Notes: generated by a model from the sequence alone, not told the origin. Shown: positions 1-10,096, numbered from the stretch's first letter. The stretch is DNA of 64,000 nt from Bacteroidales bacterium (GCA_016707705.1 JADJHD010000051.1:62001-126000); one strand, 5' to 3'. Program-made: numbers and translations.

Positions 1-1730
1 TTTTCCTGGTTCTCCTTCTGAATCTGCTCAACCTGCTGCTGCAAATTCTTCTGCTTTTCCATGAGCTGCTGCAATTGTTGCTTCTCCTGCCAACCTATCT
101 CCTTCTTGTCAACAAGCTTCTTATTCATTTCATCAATCTGGCGCTGCAGTTTCTTCGACTGAAGCATTGTCTGCTCCATCTTCGACTTGATATCCTCGTT
201 CTTCTCCTGTGTCTGCTTTTCTATTTCTTCAAGAGTTGGGACCTTGAAAATCCGCTTTTCGGAACGAGTAGATTTGGCACCATGAATCCCGTCATTATCC
301 CAGATTTCAAAATAATATTCAATTTCATCACCGGGACCAACAAACAATGTGGCCATATCCAGAAAATAGAAGTACTGCTGCTGGGCTGAGCCCTTTTCAA
401 GCTGAATCTCCTTGCTTTTTTGCTCCCCGGCCTTATCCTCGCCGGCTTTTTTAACTGATGACTGGAACACCAGCCTGCTCAGTCCATAATCATCCTTAAC
501 GGTCCCTCTGAAATACAAGCGATTGTCGTAAACAGAATCCTGAAACTCCTCAACGGCTATTGAGGGATAAAGGTCCGGGACAACACTAATGCCATAGGAT
601 AGGGAGTCGCGGCTTCTGAAATACTGATTCGCTGTAAATACTGAATAAGTCATCCCTGACATCATTCGGGCTGAATATTCGAATGCATTTGAATTATTAT
701 TGGTAATTTCTTCGGTCTTACTGCCGAGTCGGAAAATTACCTTGCGGGTATCTCTGGTGAAAAACTTCCATTTCAGTTGTGTGCCTTCCGGAACGGTAAG
801 ATCACCGCTATTGGCAAAAGACTCCGATTTCCTGCCCAGATATGCTGGATAAATAGCCTGCAGATCAAAGGAAAGAATGATGGGCTTAGGAAGCACATTG
901 ATTTTGTACTCGGCAGAATTATACTGATCAGTTGTAACAATGAAGCTTGTATTCTGCTGCAGATTACGGAAAGTGTAATGAAACGAAACAGTGTTCTCCT
1001 TCTCCATTCGATATCTGGCACCTCCGCTTTCAATAAAAAACTGCTCCGGAATTTCGTCACCCTTTATTTTGATATCAACCGTAAAATCATCCTGCTGAAT
1101 AGCCTCAAGTTTTTTATTCAGGACTTCGATACTGAATGGAGCAGGGCGCTCAAACACTGTACTGTGCTGAATAATTCGCTTGGAAGGACCGGTAATAAAA
1201 GAGGGTGAGATAAGCAAAGCCGCCAGGACAAAGACAATCGGAGGCAGGGCGTACCGGAGGTATTTCCGGTTTTCCTTCAGGTTGACCGCTTCAGTAAAAG
1301 GAACCGGCCTGAGAAGGGAAATCTTCTGGTTAATGCTGGCTTCAATCAACTCCTTACTGCTACCATAGTCCTGGGTTGTATTTCTCAACTGCAGAGTATT
1401 AAGCAGTCGATCACGAACCTCGGGGAAGTGAATTCCGATAATTTTAGCAGCCTCTTCATGACTGATCATGCTCCCCAATCGTTGAAGCTTGGAAAGGGGA
1501 AGCAGAATATAGCGGCCAACAATGATGGCAGCTGAAATCAGGAAAAGGTAGAAGAATACGGAACGGGTCAGGGTGCTGTACCACGAGAAATATTCCAGCA
1601 GAACAAGGAGAACATAGAATATTCCCAGGGAGGCAATAGTATACAATCCACCCCGTATTAAGCGGTTGGTATAATATTTCCGGATAAATTCATCAATCTT
1701 CCGGATGAGTAAGGAATAGTTGTCTTCCAT
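1..1730 (-). CDS. DUF4175-type membrane protein (3' end outside window)
   Basis: The minus-strand reading frame is open from the ATG at 1728-1730 to the window edge (576 codons visible), so the C-terminus is missing. The N-terminal part has three hydrophobic segments (about residues 27-50, 55-80 and 145-165). A long extracytoplasmic region with beta-rich segments follows. The last visible ~60 residues are rich in Gln, Lys and Glu and look like a coiled coil. This is the layout of the large DUF4175 proteins of Bacteroidota, whose role is not established. The call rests on overall architecture and remembered family resemblance. It is divergent from gltX across a 263-bp gap. Confidence 0.7.
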   Translation of the reverse strand, partial: MEDNYSLLIRKIDEFIRKYYTNRLIRGGLYTIASLGIFYVLLVLLEYFSWYSTLTRSVFFYLFLISAAIIVGRYILLPLSKLQRLGSMISHEEAAKIIGIHFPEVRDRLLNTLQLRNTTQDYGSSKELIEASINQKISLLRPVPFTEAVNLKENRKYLRYALPPIVFVLAALLISPSFITGPSKRIIQHSTVFERPAPFSIEVLNKKLEAIQQDDFTVDIKIKGDEIPEQFFIESGGARYRMEKENTVSFHYTFRNLQQNTSFIVTTDQYNSAEYKINVLPKPIILSFDLQAIYPAYLGRKSESFANSGDLTVPEGTQLKWKFFTRDTRKVIFRLGSKTEEITNNNSNAFEYSARMMSGMTYSVFTANQYFRSRDSLSYGISVVPDLYPSIAVEEFQDSVYDNRLYFRGTVKDDYGLSRLVFQSSVKKAGEDKAGEQKSKEIQLEKGSAQQQYFYFLDMATLFVGPGDEIEYYFEIWDNDGIHGAKSTRSEKRIFKVPTLEEIEKQTQEKNEDIKSKMEQTMLQSKKLQRQIDEMNKKLVDKKEIGWQEKQQLQQLMEKQKNLQQQVEQIQKENQE

Positions 1731-1964
1731 TATTAAATGGTTATACCCAATTAAGGTCAGCCTATATTCACTTTTTCAGAGGGTTATCGTATCTCAGCTA
1801 ACGCAAAATGAACACTTTAAGTATTTTGTGTCAGTTCAGTCACTGCTACCCCTGATAATATGTCGTCAGGCTAAGTATAACCTGCAAAATTAACAATTAC
1901 AATGGATTGTTGTTTCGAAGTTTTTCCGCTCAATAGCTTAGGCCTTCCCGAGAGTCCGTTTTTG

Positions 1965-1972
1965 TATCTTTG
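1965..1972 (+). promoter_or_regulatory. Bacteroidota -7 promoter element for gltX
   Basis: TATCTTTG matches the TAnnTTTG -7 consensus of the Bacteroidota primary sigma factor and lies 21 bp before the gltX ATG. No good TTTG -33 element is visible at the usual 19-21 bp spacing. The rest of the 1731-1993 gap shows nothing further. Confidence 0.55.
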
Positions 1973-1993
1973 CAGCTTCAAATCCCTTAGTAA

Positions 1994-3517
1994 ATGAGAG
2001 AAGTAAGAGTCCGGTTTGCACCCAGTCCCACTGGTCCCCTTCACCTTGGTGGAGTTCGTACAGCATTGTATAATTATTTGTTTGCCCGTAAATCAGGTGG
2101 CAAATTCATTCTTCGCATTGAGGATACCGATCAGGGCCGCTTTGTTCCCGGAGCAGAGCAATATATCATTGAATCCCTTAACTGGTGCGGAATTACCTTT
2201 GATGAAGGGGTTCATCTTGGCGGACCATATACTCCATACCGCCAGAGTGAACGCAAAAGTCTGTACAGGCAATATGCCGACCAGCTGGTTGCCGACGGTT
2301 ATGCATACTATGCTTTTGATACTGCTGAACAGCTTGATCAGCTCAGGAAAGAGCATGAAGCGAAGAAGCAGACCTTTCAATATGGCCCCCAGACAAGGCA
2401 GCAGTTATATAATTCACTCACCATTCCTGCTGAAAAGACTGCCGAGTTGCTTGAATCAGGCACACCTTATGTAATCAGGATCAGGATTCCCGAGAATGAA
2501 ACCATTACTGTTACCGACAGGATTCGTGGACTGGTAAGTGTTGAATCAAGCCTGCTTGATGACAAGGTACTTTTCAAATCAGATGGAATGCCTACCTATC
2601 ATCTTGCCAATGTGGTTGATGATTACCTGATGAAGATTTCCCATGTTATTCGCGGGGAAGAATGGTTACCATCGGCACCTCTGCATGTTCTTCTTTATCG
2701 TTACCTGGGCTGGGAATCATCGATGCCAGAATTTGCACATCTTCCTTTGCTTTTGAAACCCGACGGTAACGGAAAGCTCAGCAAGCGCGACGGGGATCGT
2801 CTTGGTTTCCCTGTTTTTCCCCTTCGCTGGACAGATCCTTTTACCTCAGAAGTTTCGTCAGGTTACAGGGAATCAGGCTATGTTCCGGAGGCCTTCATCA
2901 ATATGCTTTCATTACTGGGCTGGCATGAGGAATCAGACAAGGAACTGTTCACCATGGAAGAACTTATAGATGCATTTTCCATTGACCGTTGCAGCAAATC
3001 AGGGGCTAAGTTTGACCCGGAAAAGGCAAAATGGTTCAATCATCATTACCTCTCAGCCAAGCCTGTAAATGAGCTTGTCAAATACCTTGAGGAACTTTTG
3101 AAAAAAGAGGGTATTTCATCTGCTTCAGTTAATCTTGAGCGTATTTGCGAGCTGGTACGCGACCGTGCTGTTCTTATTCCGGATCTGCTTGAACAATCCA
3201 GGTTCTTCTTCATTGCACCAAAAAGCTATGATGAAAAGGTGGTAGCCAAAGCCTGGAAAGCGGAAACCCCGGGCATACTTTCAGGGCTTGCAGAAGTTTT
3301 GCAATCAGTTGAGGTATTTGAAGTGCCTGCGATAGAGGAGGCAAGCAAGGCCTATGTTGCTGATAAGGGAATTGGCATGGGACAGCTTATGAACCCATTC
3401 AGGCTATGCCTGGTAGGAACCAGCGCCGGTCCCGGAATGTTTGATATTGCTTCTGTTCTTGGCAAGGAAGAAACCCTTCGCAGGATACAGGCAGGATTGA
3501 ACAATATTGTCATTTAA
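1994..3517 (+). CDS. gltX: Glutamate--tRNA ligase
   Basis: Class I aminoacyl-tRNA synthetase charging tRNA-Glu in the cytoplasm; 507 residues, normal for the family. The HIGH-type signature is HLGG at residues 17-20 within the APSPTGPLHLGG context. The KMSKS-type loop is KLSKR at 261-265. The C-terminal ~150 residues correspond to the helical anticodon-binding domain. Because this window also encodes GlnRS and tRNA-Gln, this enzyme is expected to be discriminating (Glu only); that is an inference. The ATG at 1994 lies just downstream of a TAnnTTTG promoter element. It is monocistronic as far as can be seen. Confidence 0.97.
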   Translation: MREVRVRFAPSPTGPLHLGGVRTALYNYLFARKSGGKFILRIEDTDQGRFVPGAEQYIIESLNWCGITFDEGVHLGGPYTPYRQSERKSLYRQYADQLVADGYAYYAFDTAEQLDQLRKEHEAKKQTFQYGPQTRQQLYNSLTIPAEKTAELLESGTPYVIRIRIPENETITVTDRIRGLVSVESSLLDDKVLFKSDGMPTYHLANVVDDYLMKISHVIRGEEWLPSAPLHVLLYRYLGWESSMPEFAHLPLLLKPDGNGKLSKRDGDRLGFPVFPLRWTDPFTSEVSSGYRESGYVPEAFINMLSLLGWHEESDKELFTMEELIDAFSIDRCSKSGAKFDPEKAKWFNHHYLSAKPVNELVKYLEELLKKEGISSASVNLERICELVRDRAVLIPDLLEQSRFFFIAPKSYDEKVVAKAWKAETPGILSGLAEVLQSVEVFEVPAIEEASKAYVADKGIGMGQLMNPFRLCLVGTSAGPGMFDIASVLGKEETLRRIQAGLNNIVI

Positions 3518-3674
3518 CCGGCATTCAGGCAGCCTCGCAAAAAGCTAAACCGCGATGCAGGTGGTTGGTGATTTTTCATACAACCCGTTTTAAACAGAAT
3601 TCCCCATTCAAGAATCCTTCGGTATTTCTTTTCCGGAAGCATAATGTATTCTGATTGAGGAATTGCTTCTTGAC

Positions 3675-3682
3675 TACCTTTG
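3675..3682 (+). promoter_or_regulatory. Candidate -7 promoter element of the TonB-receptor operon
   Basis: TACCTTTG matches TAnnTTTG, with a TTG at 3655-3657 (17-bp spacing, slightly short). It would give a leader of roughly 70 nt before the receptor ATG at 3757. Confidence 0.45.
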
Positions 3683-3756
3683 ACGGCAGATTCAACCTGA
3701 GTATTTGCTTGTTTTAGAAATGCTGAAGGATTGAAATTTAATGCTCAAGTTGAAGA

Positions 3757-6513
3757 ATGAGTCCCGTTAATAGTATATCAGCCCGCAAATCCAGCCTAGC
3801 AATAAAGCTGTACAAATGTCTTCGGGCGATTGGACTCTTCATAATCCTGATTTATTCAGTTGCAGCCTACAGTCAAAATTCAAATAACAGCGAAACTCAG
3901 GGAAATTTATCCTATCCTGAATACTTTCAGCGACTGGAGAAAATATACCAGCTGCAGATATTTTACAAGCCGGAATGGTTCAATGAAAAGCAGGTTTCAT
4001 CGGCTTTGCTGGAAATGAAACTGCCTGATGCGCTGGCGAGGATTGACAAATTAGCCGGTGTTGAACATCTCTTTATTGATTCTCTTAATCTGATATTTCT
4101 TCCTCTTACTGATTCTCCGGCAAATGGAAATTCAGGAGGAGCAGATGATATCATGATAATCGGTAATTCGCTGGAATACGGAAAATACAAGCGGGCTAAA
4201 CTCAATGGCCATGTATTTAACGGAACAACCGGTGAACCGCTGGCAGGAGTAAGTCTGCAGCTGGAACATAGTTCATTGTATGCGGTTACAGATATCTATG
4301 GAGAATTTAGTCTGGAAATGCCGGTTGGAGAGTATACCCTGAAATTCAACTATATCGGCTATGAAACCAGGCGGCAGAAGATCCGCTTAACTTCAAATGG
4401 CACTGCAGATTTTGATTTATTTGAAAAGACGCTGGAGCTTGGAGAGGTTGTAATTACTGATTCCAGGGTAGACAACCGGATTAACCGCTCTTCTTTGGGA
4501 AATATCCGGATGGATTCAAAAACACTAAAAGCTCTTCCCACATCTCTTGGAGAATCAGATCTGATGAAAGCAGTCACCCTGCTTCCGGGTATACAGTCGG
4601 TAGGAGAATTCGGTTCCGGGTTTATTGTCAGGGGAAGCAATGCCGACCAAAACCTAGTCCTGCTTGACGAATTGCCTGTTTTCAATACCTCTCATCTGTT
4701 CGGACTGCAATCAACAATCAATACAGATGTTATACAGTCGGTAACTCTATACAAGGCAGGAATACCTGCACAATACGGGGAAAGGACATCCTCGGTGCTA
4801 AGTATCAAAACCGGGAATGATCAGCAGGTTCCTATCAGGGTAAGGGGTGGACTCGGTCCCTTGAACAGCAGGATCAGCCTTGATGGAAGAATTTTCAGGA
4901 AGCGTGTTTATATTTTGCTGGCAGCAAGGTCATCCTATTCCAACTGGTTACTCCATCAGCTTCCCGATCTGGATTTGAAAAACAGCTCAGCCGGATTTAA
5001 TGATTTCAATCTGCAAAGCCTGATTCCCATTGGCAAGAATGACAAGCTGAATCTTTCGGGATATATGAGCAATGACAACTTCTCTTTTAACCGAAACACC
5101 CGATATTTCTATGGTAATCGCATTCTATCACTGCGGTGGAACCATGTATTCAACAAGAGGCTGACCTCCTCGATGACAGGAGGCTGGAGCAATTATCTGA
5201 ACCATATTTCTCAGTACGATTCACTATACAGACAGGATGGAAAAACCATCGACTTCAGGATTGACTATTACAGTTTGAAAGCTGCCCTCAATTGGTTTCC
5301 CAATGCATATCATGCCATTGAAACAGGGGTTAATTTAATTCAATACCATAACCAGGCAGGAAATCTGCAGCCCTACAATGATCTCTCTGCTGTAATTGCA
5401 AGGAAATTACCTCAGGAACAAGCCGTAGAAGCAGCAATCTATTGCAGGGATGACTGGAATCCAACAGCCAATCTTAATCTGGACTTCGGAATACGTTTGG
5501 TGAGATATCTTTCCAGTGGACCGGGAATAGTGTATAAATATGCAGAGGGCTTAGCCAGGGAAGAGGAAACAATAATTGATACCATCAGCTATCAGGATAA
5601 GGCCAAAATTACCGGGCATTTTGCAGTGGAACCAAGAATAGCAATCAGGTACAGTGTCACCGAAAACAGTTCCATAAAAGCCGGATACAGCAGGATTCAC
5701 CAGTATTTAAGTCTGATTAGCAATACTGCTGTAATGTCGCCAACTGATACCTGGAAACTCAGCAATCCATATTTTGATCCCCTTTACAACGATCAGTATT
5801 CACTGGGCTTTTACCGCTCCTCTTCCGACAATTCCTATGAAAGCAGTCTGGAAGCCTGGTATAAGCAATCGCACAATGAAATGGACTATAAAAACGGGGC
5901 TGAACTCTTTATGAATCCACATCTGGAGACCGAGATGATGAAAGTATCCGGATATGGTTATGGTTTGGAGTTTTATCTGAAAAAGAACAAGGGGAAAATT
6001 ACCGGATGGATAAGCTATACCTATTCCAGGTCGTTCAGGCATACGACTTCAGATATTCTGAAGGAACAAATCAATTCGAACAGGGAATATCCTTCAACAT
6101 ATGATATTCCGCATAATCTGGTTACATCTGTAAACTACCAGATAACCCGGAGATGGAAGGCTTCTGCAACTTTTTATTACAACACAGGCCGCCCCGTAAC
6201 ATTACCAGAGTTGAAATATCTTGTTGATGGAAATCAACTGACCTATTTTTCCGCACGAAACAAATACAGGATGCCCGATTATCATCGGCTTGATGTATCC
6301 GTAACACTGGACCAGAACCTAAGGGTAAAACGTCAGTGGAAGGGAAGCTGGATCCTCAGCATTATCAATGTTTACGGAAGGAAGAACGCATATTCAATCT
6401 TCTATTCGAGGGAGGACCCCCGAAACTGGGATTTCAACAATCGTTACAGTCTTTACAAGCTTTACATTATGGGAATCCCCTTCCCTACCCTAACCTATAA
6501 CTTCGTATTCTGA
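3757..6513 (+). CDS. TonB-dependent outer-membrane receptor (STN + carboxypeptidase-like + plug/barrel)
   Basis: 918-residue outer-membrane receptor. An extended signal sequence (about 1-40, ending near AAYSQ) is followed by an STN/secretin-like domain (about 50-110), which in signalling receptors contacts an anti-sigma factor. Next is a carboxypeptidase-regulatory-like beta domain (about 149-230), typical of Bacteroidota receptors, then a plug (about 250-360, with the motif GSGFIVRGSNADQN) and a beta-barrel ending in aromatic YNFVF. The substrate is unknown. No FecR/sigma pair is in the window, so the STN partner would be elsewhere. Its stop overlaps the next start by one base (TGATG), so the two genes are probably translationally coupled. 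DUF4249 replaces SusD as the partner, so this is not a canonical Sus system. Confidence 0.9.
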   Translation: MSPVNSISARKSSLAIKLYKCLRAIGLFIILIYSVAAYSQNSNNSETQGNLSYPEYFQRLEKIYQLQIFYKPEWFNEKQVSSALLEMKLPDALARIDKLAGVEHLFIDSLNLIFLPLTDSPANGNSGGADDIMIIGNSLEYGKYKRAKLNGHVFNGTTGEPLAGVSLQLEHSSLYAVTDIYGEFSLEMPVGEYTLKFNYIGYETRRQKIRLTSNGTADFDLFEKTLELGEVVITDSRVDNRINRSSLGNIRMDSKTLKALPTSLGESDLMKAVTLLPGIQSVGEFGSGFIVRGSNADQNLVLLDELPVFNTSHLFGLQSTINTDVIQSVTLYKAGIPAQYGERTSSVLSIKTGNDQQVPIRVRGGLGPLNSRISLDGRIFRKRVYILLAARSSYSNWLLHQLPDLDLKNSSAGFNDFNLQSLIPIGKNDKLNLSGYMSNDNFSFNRNTRYFYGNRILSLRWNHVFNKRLTSSMTGGWSNYLNHISQYDSLYRQDGKTIDFRIDYYSLKAALNWFPNAYHAIETGVNLIQYHNQAGNLQPYNDLSAVIARKLPQEQAVEAAIYCRDDWNPTANLNLDFGIRLVRYLSSGPGIVYKYAEGLAREEETIIDTISYQDKAKITGHFAVEPRIAIRYSVTENSSIKAGYSRIHQYLSLISNTAVMSPTDTWKLSNPYFDPLYNDQYSLGFYRSSSDNSYESSLEAWYKQSHNEMDYKNGAELFMNPHLETEMMKVSGYGYGLEFYLKKNKGKITGWISYTYSRSFRHTTSDILKEQINSNREYPSTYDIPHNLVTSVNYQITRRWKASATFYYNTGRPVTLPELKYLVDGNQLTYFSARNKYRMPDYHRLDVSVTLDQNLRVKRQWKGSWILSIINVYGRKNAYSIFYSREDPRNWDFNNRYSLYKLYIMGIPFPTLTYNFVF

Positions 6514-7592
6514 TGTCCGGCAAAGTACAAATATTTCTAATCGTCTCATGGCTTTTCCTGTTGCTGAGCAGCGGCTGTAAAGAGATGTATGAGCCGGAAC
6601 TGGAAGCTGGACAGGAGCCGTTGGTGGTTGATGCACATATCACCAATCTGGAAGAGGTATGTTATGTAAAACTGACAAAAGCTGTTGCCTATAACGAAGG
6701 TTTCAGGAAAATCGGGGTTATCAGTGCAGATGTATGGCTTCAGGATAATGAAGGGAGTGAATACCATCTGGTTGAAGCAACTTCAGGTCTATATAAAACC
6801 AATCCTCAGGATTTCATTCCATCAATGGGAAAAGCTTATCAGCTGCACATACGGCTTCAGAATGGAGAAACCTATGAGTCCACACCCCAGTCGCTCCTGC
6901 CCTATCCCCATTTGGACAGTCTTTATGGCAATCTGTTGGAAAAGGAATTTATCTACAAGGATGTGTGGGGAAAAGTAGTTTCGAAGTATGAAATTGGGGC
7001 CAGCAATGTGATTGATTTCTCTTCATCTTCTGATACACTTCTTCAGTACAGGATAGCTACAACACTGCTGCTGGGCTACACATACATCGATAATAGCACA
7101 AAGCCCTATCCGACAGTGATCTATAAATGGAAGAAATTCTACCCTGATAAAACCTATAATCTGACAGGTGAAAACACCAGCATTCAGACCAATCATCTGA
7201 CAAATTATGCTGCCTGTTTCTTTCCATTCAATGAGTATCTGTATGAACTTACATCAGAAGAACATTCAGAACTCTGGTTTCTCCAGGCAAGAGTATACAG
7301 TCTGGGAAAGGAGGCTCAGAATTACTACAAGCAGGTTAACAAGCAGCTATCCTCATCGGGAGCAATATTCGATCCCATATCCACACAGGTAGAAGGAAAT
7401 ATGTATTGTACTTCAGATCCGGAATTACAGGTACTTGGCTTTTTTGACCTCTCAGCCTGCAGTAAGATCTCAAGGTGGGTGAAGCCGCTGCTTTCTGACA
7501 ATATGATACTCTATCGGCCCTGCATGGACCTCGACAGCATAGATGAATTTGGCCTGACAATTCAGGAAACCCCGGTTTTCTGGAAATACTAG
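6513..7592 (+). CDS. DUF4249 family lipoprotein
   Basis: 359 residues. The N-terminal hydrophobic stretch ends in a lipobox (LLLSSGC, Cys22), so it should be a lipoprotein. The mature protein begins with an acidic, Ile/Val-rich segment containing EPLVVDAHITN. DUF4249 proteins are encoded next to TonB receptors across Bacteroidota and are thought to be their surface partner; the biochemical role is not established. The start overlaps the receptor stop by one base, and the next gene begins 6 bp after its stop, so the cluster is an operon. The family call rests on the N-terminal pattern and gene context. Confidence 0.8.
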   Translation: MSGKVQIFLIVSWLFLLLSSGCKEMYEPELEAGQEPLVVDAHITNLEEVCYVKLTKAVAYNEGFRKIGVISADVWLQDNEGSEYHLVEATSGLYKTNPQDFIPSMGKAYQLHIRLQNGETYESTPQSLLPYPHLDSLYGNLLEKEFIYKDVWGKVVSKYEIGASNVIDFSSSSDTLLQYRIATTLLLGYTYIDNSTKPYPTVIYKWKKFYPDKTYNLTGENTSIQTNHLTNYAACFFPFNEYLYELTSEEHSELWFLQARVYSLGKEAQNYYKQVNKQLSSSGAIFDPISTQVEGNMYCTSDPELQVLGFFDLSACSKISRWVKPLLSDNMILYRPCMDLDSIDEFGLTIQETPVFWKY

Positions 7593-7598
7593 GAAAGG

Positions 7599-9305
7599 AT
7601 GAAAGAACTTAGGCATCTTCTGATTTTCGCCATTGCTCTGATGTTTTCATTAAGGCTTAGCGGAGCTGTTGCCTATCCGTCAGAATCAATCCTGATCCAT
7701 ACTGACAGAAAACTCTATATTTCAGGGGATGCTCTTTTTTTCAGTCTCAGGTTAATTGAAAACGGGGAAATGACAGAAGGGAATTTCAGCCAGTTCGTGT
7801 ATGTGGTATTAAGGAATAAATCCAATCAGGCAGTGCAGAAAGTCTGTCTGAAGCTATCCGGCTCAAAAGCTTATGGAATATTGCATCTGCCCGATACACT
7901 GAGTTCCGGAAGCTATCAGCTGGTAGCCTTCACTCAATGGATGAGAAATTTTGGGGAAAAGAACTTTGCTCAGGTAGATCTTTGTATTGCAAATCTTTTC
8001 GATAAGGAGCTTAGTGGATTTGAAATTCCGGAGTCGATGGTTTCATTGAACGATAGCATTTCAGGGCAGCAGGAAATCAGTGGTCCGGTTAGTATTGAGG
8101 GAGTGGGAAATTCAGAATATAAATGTGGCGGAACAGTACAATTAAAGTTTATGCTCAGCGACACTCTTGCTAAATGGGGTGATTTTTCAATATCCGTAAG
8201 GGAAGCAATTCCCGGGGAAGCATTTGACAGGTCGAACGAGAAGATTACCAATTACCAGCCTTTTCCTGAAAAACTCCTTTTCCTGCCGGAAAAAAGCAAT
8301 CAGATATTATCAGGAACTGTAAAGCGGAAGAAGGGATCGGAAGAAAAACAGGAGATCATTTTACTTTCAGCCAATGACAGTCTCGTAAACCTGCAGTATT
8401 CAACAACCGGAAATCCGGGTCAGTTTCAGTTCGAGCTACCAGCTTACTATGAAGGAAAGGATCTGTACCTGTATACACCGGGGAAAGACAGCTATACAAT
8501 GCCGGAATTGGAACTCAGGGATAAATTTGAGCTGATGCCCGGCAGTTTTCCGAATACTGAAAAGCCTTCAGAAGCTATTATCAATCTAATCAGAACACAT
8601 CAGGATTTTGCAAGAATTTCAAGATATTATAATCTATCGCAGGATTACAAATTTTCGGTTAAGGAACCGGAAGAATTGCATCAGCCGCGCATGTTTATGA
8701 GTGCAGGATCCACCATTTATACCCGGGATTACCTGCCGCTTGAAAATTTTGAAGAGATATCAAGGGAGATTCTTCCTTCAGTACAGGTAAAAAAATCAGG
8801 AAGCAGTTGGAGTCTGCAGGTTGAAGACGAGGTCCATCATGGCTTTTTGCAGGGTAATGCAGCGGTGTTTCTCAATGGGGTTTTGGTTCAGGACAACAGT
8901 GAAATAAAAGAATGGGGATCTTCAAGGATAGAGAAGATAGAAGTCCTAAAGAGACTATTGATTTATGGAAGTCTAAGGTTTGAAGGAGTTGTGGGTATAA
9001 TGGGCAAGGAAGGAGAAACAATGGTTGTGCCCAATAATCCGGGAATGATAAAAACCCGGCAACCCCTTGTCCTGAATTTTGGCAGACCTGTTTTTAAAGT
9101 GAATTCTGAAAAGTCCGTAAAAACTACTCCTGACTTTCGTTCCTTGCTTTACTGGGACCCTGATTTCCGGATAAGCGGGAAAGAGTCCGGAACGATTGAA
9201 TTCGCCGGATCGCTGCATCAGGGTGAATACATTGTGGAGTTGAAGGGTATGACCTCCGACGGAAGGCTGATTCATGAGTGGAAGACAATTACAATAACCA
9301 GATGA
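7599..9305 (+). CDS. Secreted MG2-like protein with a C-terminal TonB-plug-like segment
   Basis: 568 residues with a signal peptide (about 1-25). The start of the mature protein (ILIHTDRKLYISGDALFFS) has the form of a macroglobulin MG2 domain (xYxPGExV-type strand), and immunoglobulin-like beta structure follows. Near residues 400-470, segments such as AVFLNGVLVQ and RIEKIEVLKR resemble the part of a TonB receptor plug that names its substrate loop. No barrel follows. Proteins of this general shape occur beside TonB receptors in Bacteroidota; the function is unknown. Third gene of the operon; the next starts 16 bp after its stop. The MG2 call is moderately sure, the plug resemblance less so. 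Confidence 0.6.
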   Translation: MKELRHLLIFAIALMFSLRLSGAVAYPSESILIHTDRKLYISGDALFFSLRLIENGEMTEGNFSQFVYVVLRNKSNQAVQKVCLKLSGSKAYGILHLPDTLSSGSYQLVAFTQWMRNFGEKNFAQVDLCIANLFDKELSGFEIPESMVSLNDSISGQQEISGPVSIEGVGNSEYKCGGTVQLKFMLSDTLAKWGDFSISVREAIPGEAFDRSNEKITNYQPFPEKLLFLPEKSNQILSGTVKRKKGSEEKQEIILLSANDSLVNLQYSTTGNPGQFQFELPAYYEGKDLYLYTPGKDSYTMPELELRDKFELMPGSFPNTEKPSEAIINLIRTHQDFARISRYYNLSQDYKFSVKEPEELHQPRMFMSAGSTIYTRDYLPLENFEEISREILPSVQVKKSGSSWSLQVEDEVHHGFLQGNAAVFLNGVLVQDNSEIKEWGSSRIEKIEVLKRLLIYGSLRFEGVVGIMGKEGETMVVPNNPGMIKTRQPLVLNFGRPVFKVNSEKSVKTTPDFRSLLYWDPDFRISGKESGTIEFAGSLHQGEYIVELKGMTSDGRLIHEWKTITITR

Positions 9306-9321
9306 AATAACCAAGATTTTC

Positions 9322-10011
9322 ATGCAACGACTGCTCATCATTTTGATTCTATTTGCTTCCTGCCATATTTTTGGACAGACCGTGAATACTGATTCGCTGT
9401 TTGAGCCCAAATTAAGGGGTACGCCTTACGAATTCCCGCTTGGGTATACAGGAACCCCATTTTATACTGATGAGTGGCTCAAGGGCGATATTATGACTCC
9501 TGATGGCCGTCAGATAAGCAATAAACTGCTGCGATATGATGGATATTCAGATTTGCTGGTCTGGTTCAGGGAGGAAGATTCGCTTTGGGTTCAGCTGGAT
9601 CCTGATTTTATTCAGTCTTTTACACTTTACAGATCCAATGGCTCAGTGGCAAGATTTAAGAAAAGCCCTGTTGTTCTCAATACTGCCGGGAGCTTTGTTG
9701 AGTTTCTGGCAGGAGATGAATATCAGGTTTTTGTCCGGAGGAAAGTAGCTGTTAGGGGCTCGGAAAATCGAAAGATAGAAGGCAAAGTTTATGCGTTTGG
9801 AGTATGGCAGCCTCAGTACGAGTATTACCTGTTGTTACCGGACAATAGCAGCCTCCGGTTCAGGAAAATTAACAAGAGATCTGTTCTGGAACCCTTGCCT
9901 GATCAGTATTATCTGGTTTTCGACGACATAATCAGAAAAGGGCATTTGCGCCTCAGAAATGAAATTGATTTGATTCGTTTGATTACGTCAATTAATGCAT
10001 CAGTAAAGTAA
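9322..10011 (+). CDS. Secreted protein of unknown function, last gene of the TonB operon
   Basis: 229 residues with a signal peptide (about 1-20, ending HIFGQ). The sequence is rich in aromatic and charged residues with alternating beta-like strands. It contains a DGRQISNKLLRYDGYSD stretch like those of proteins that begin with a short sheet describing surface decoration, but I do not recognise a family. No cysteine pairs or catalytic motif stand out. It lies 16 bp after the MG2-like gene on the same strand, so it is probably a periplasmic or surface accessory of the same receptor system. Confidence 0.6.
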   Translation: MQRLLIILILFASCHIFGQTVNTDSLFEPKLRGTPYEFPLGYTGTPFYTDEWLKGDIMTPDGRQISNKLLRYDGYSDLLVWFREEDSLWVQLDPDFIQSFTLYRSNGSVARFKKSPVVLNTAGSFVEFLAGDEYQVFVRRKVAVRGSENRKIEGKVYAFGVWQPQYEYYLLLPDNSSLRFRKINKRSVLEPLPDQYYLVFDDIIRKGHLRLRNEIDLIRLITSINASVK

Positions 10012-10096
10012 TCCCGGCATTCAGATTTGATTCAATTACTTTGTTTTGATTTATTCTAAATTAACATAATATATATCTGTCATATCTAAATTGGTC

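Noticed and set aside
773..1368. Frames of 62-143 codons on both strands between 0.8 and 1.4 kb
   Set aside because: Shadows of the DUF4175-type gene, which is open through the whole region on the minus strand.
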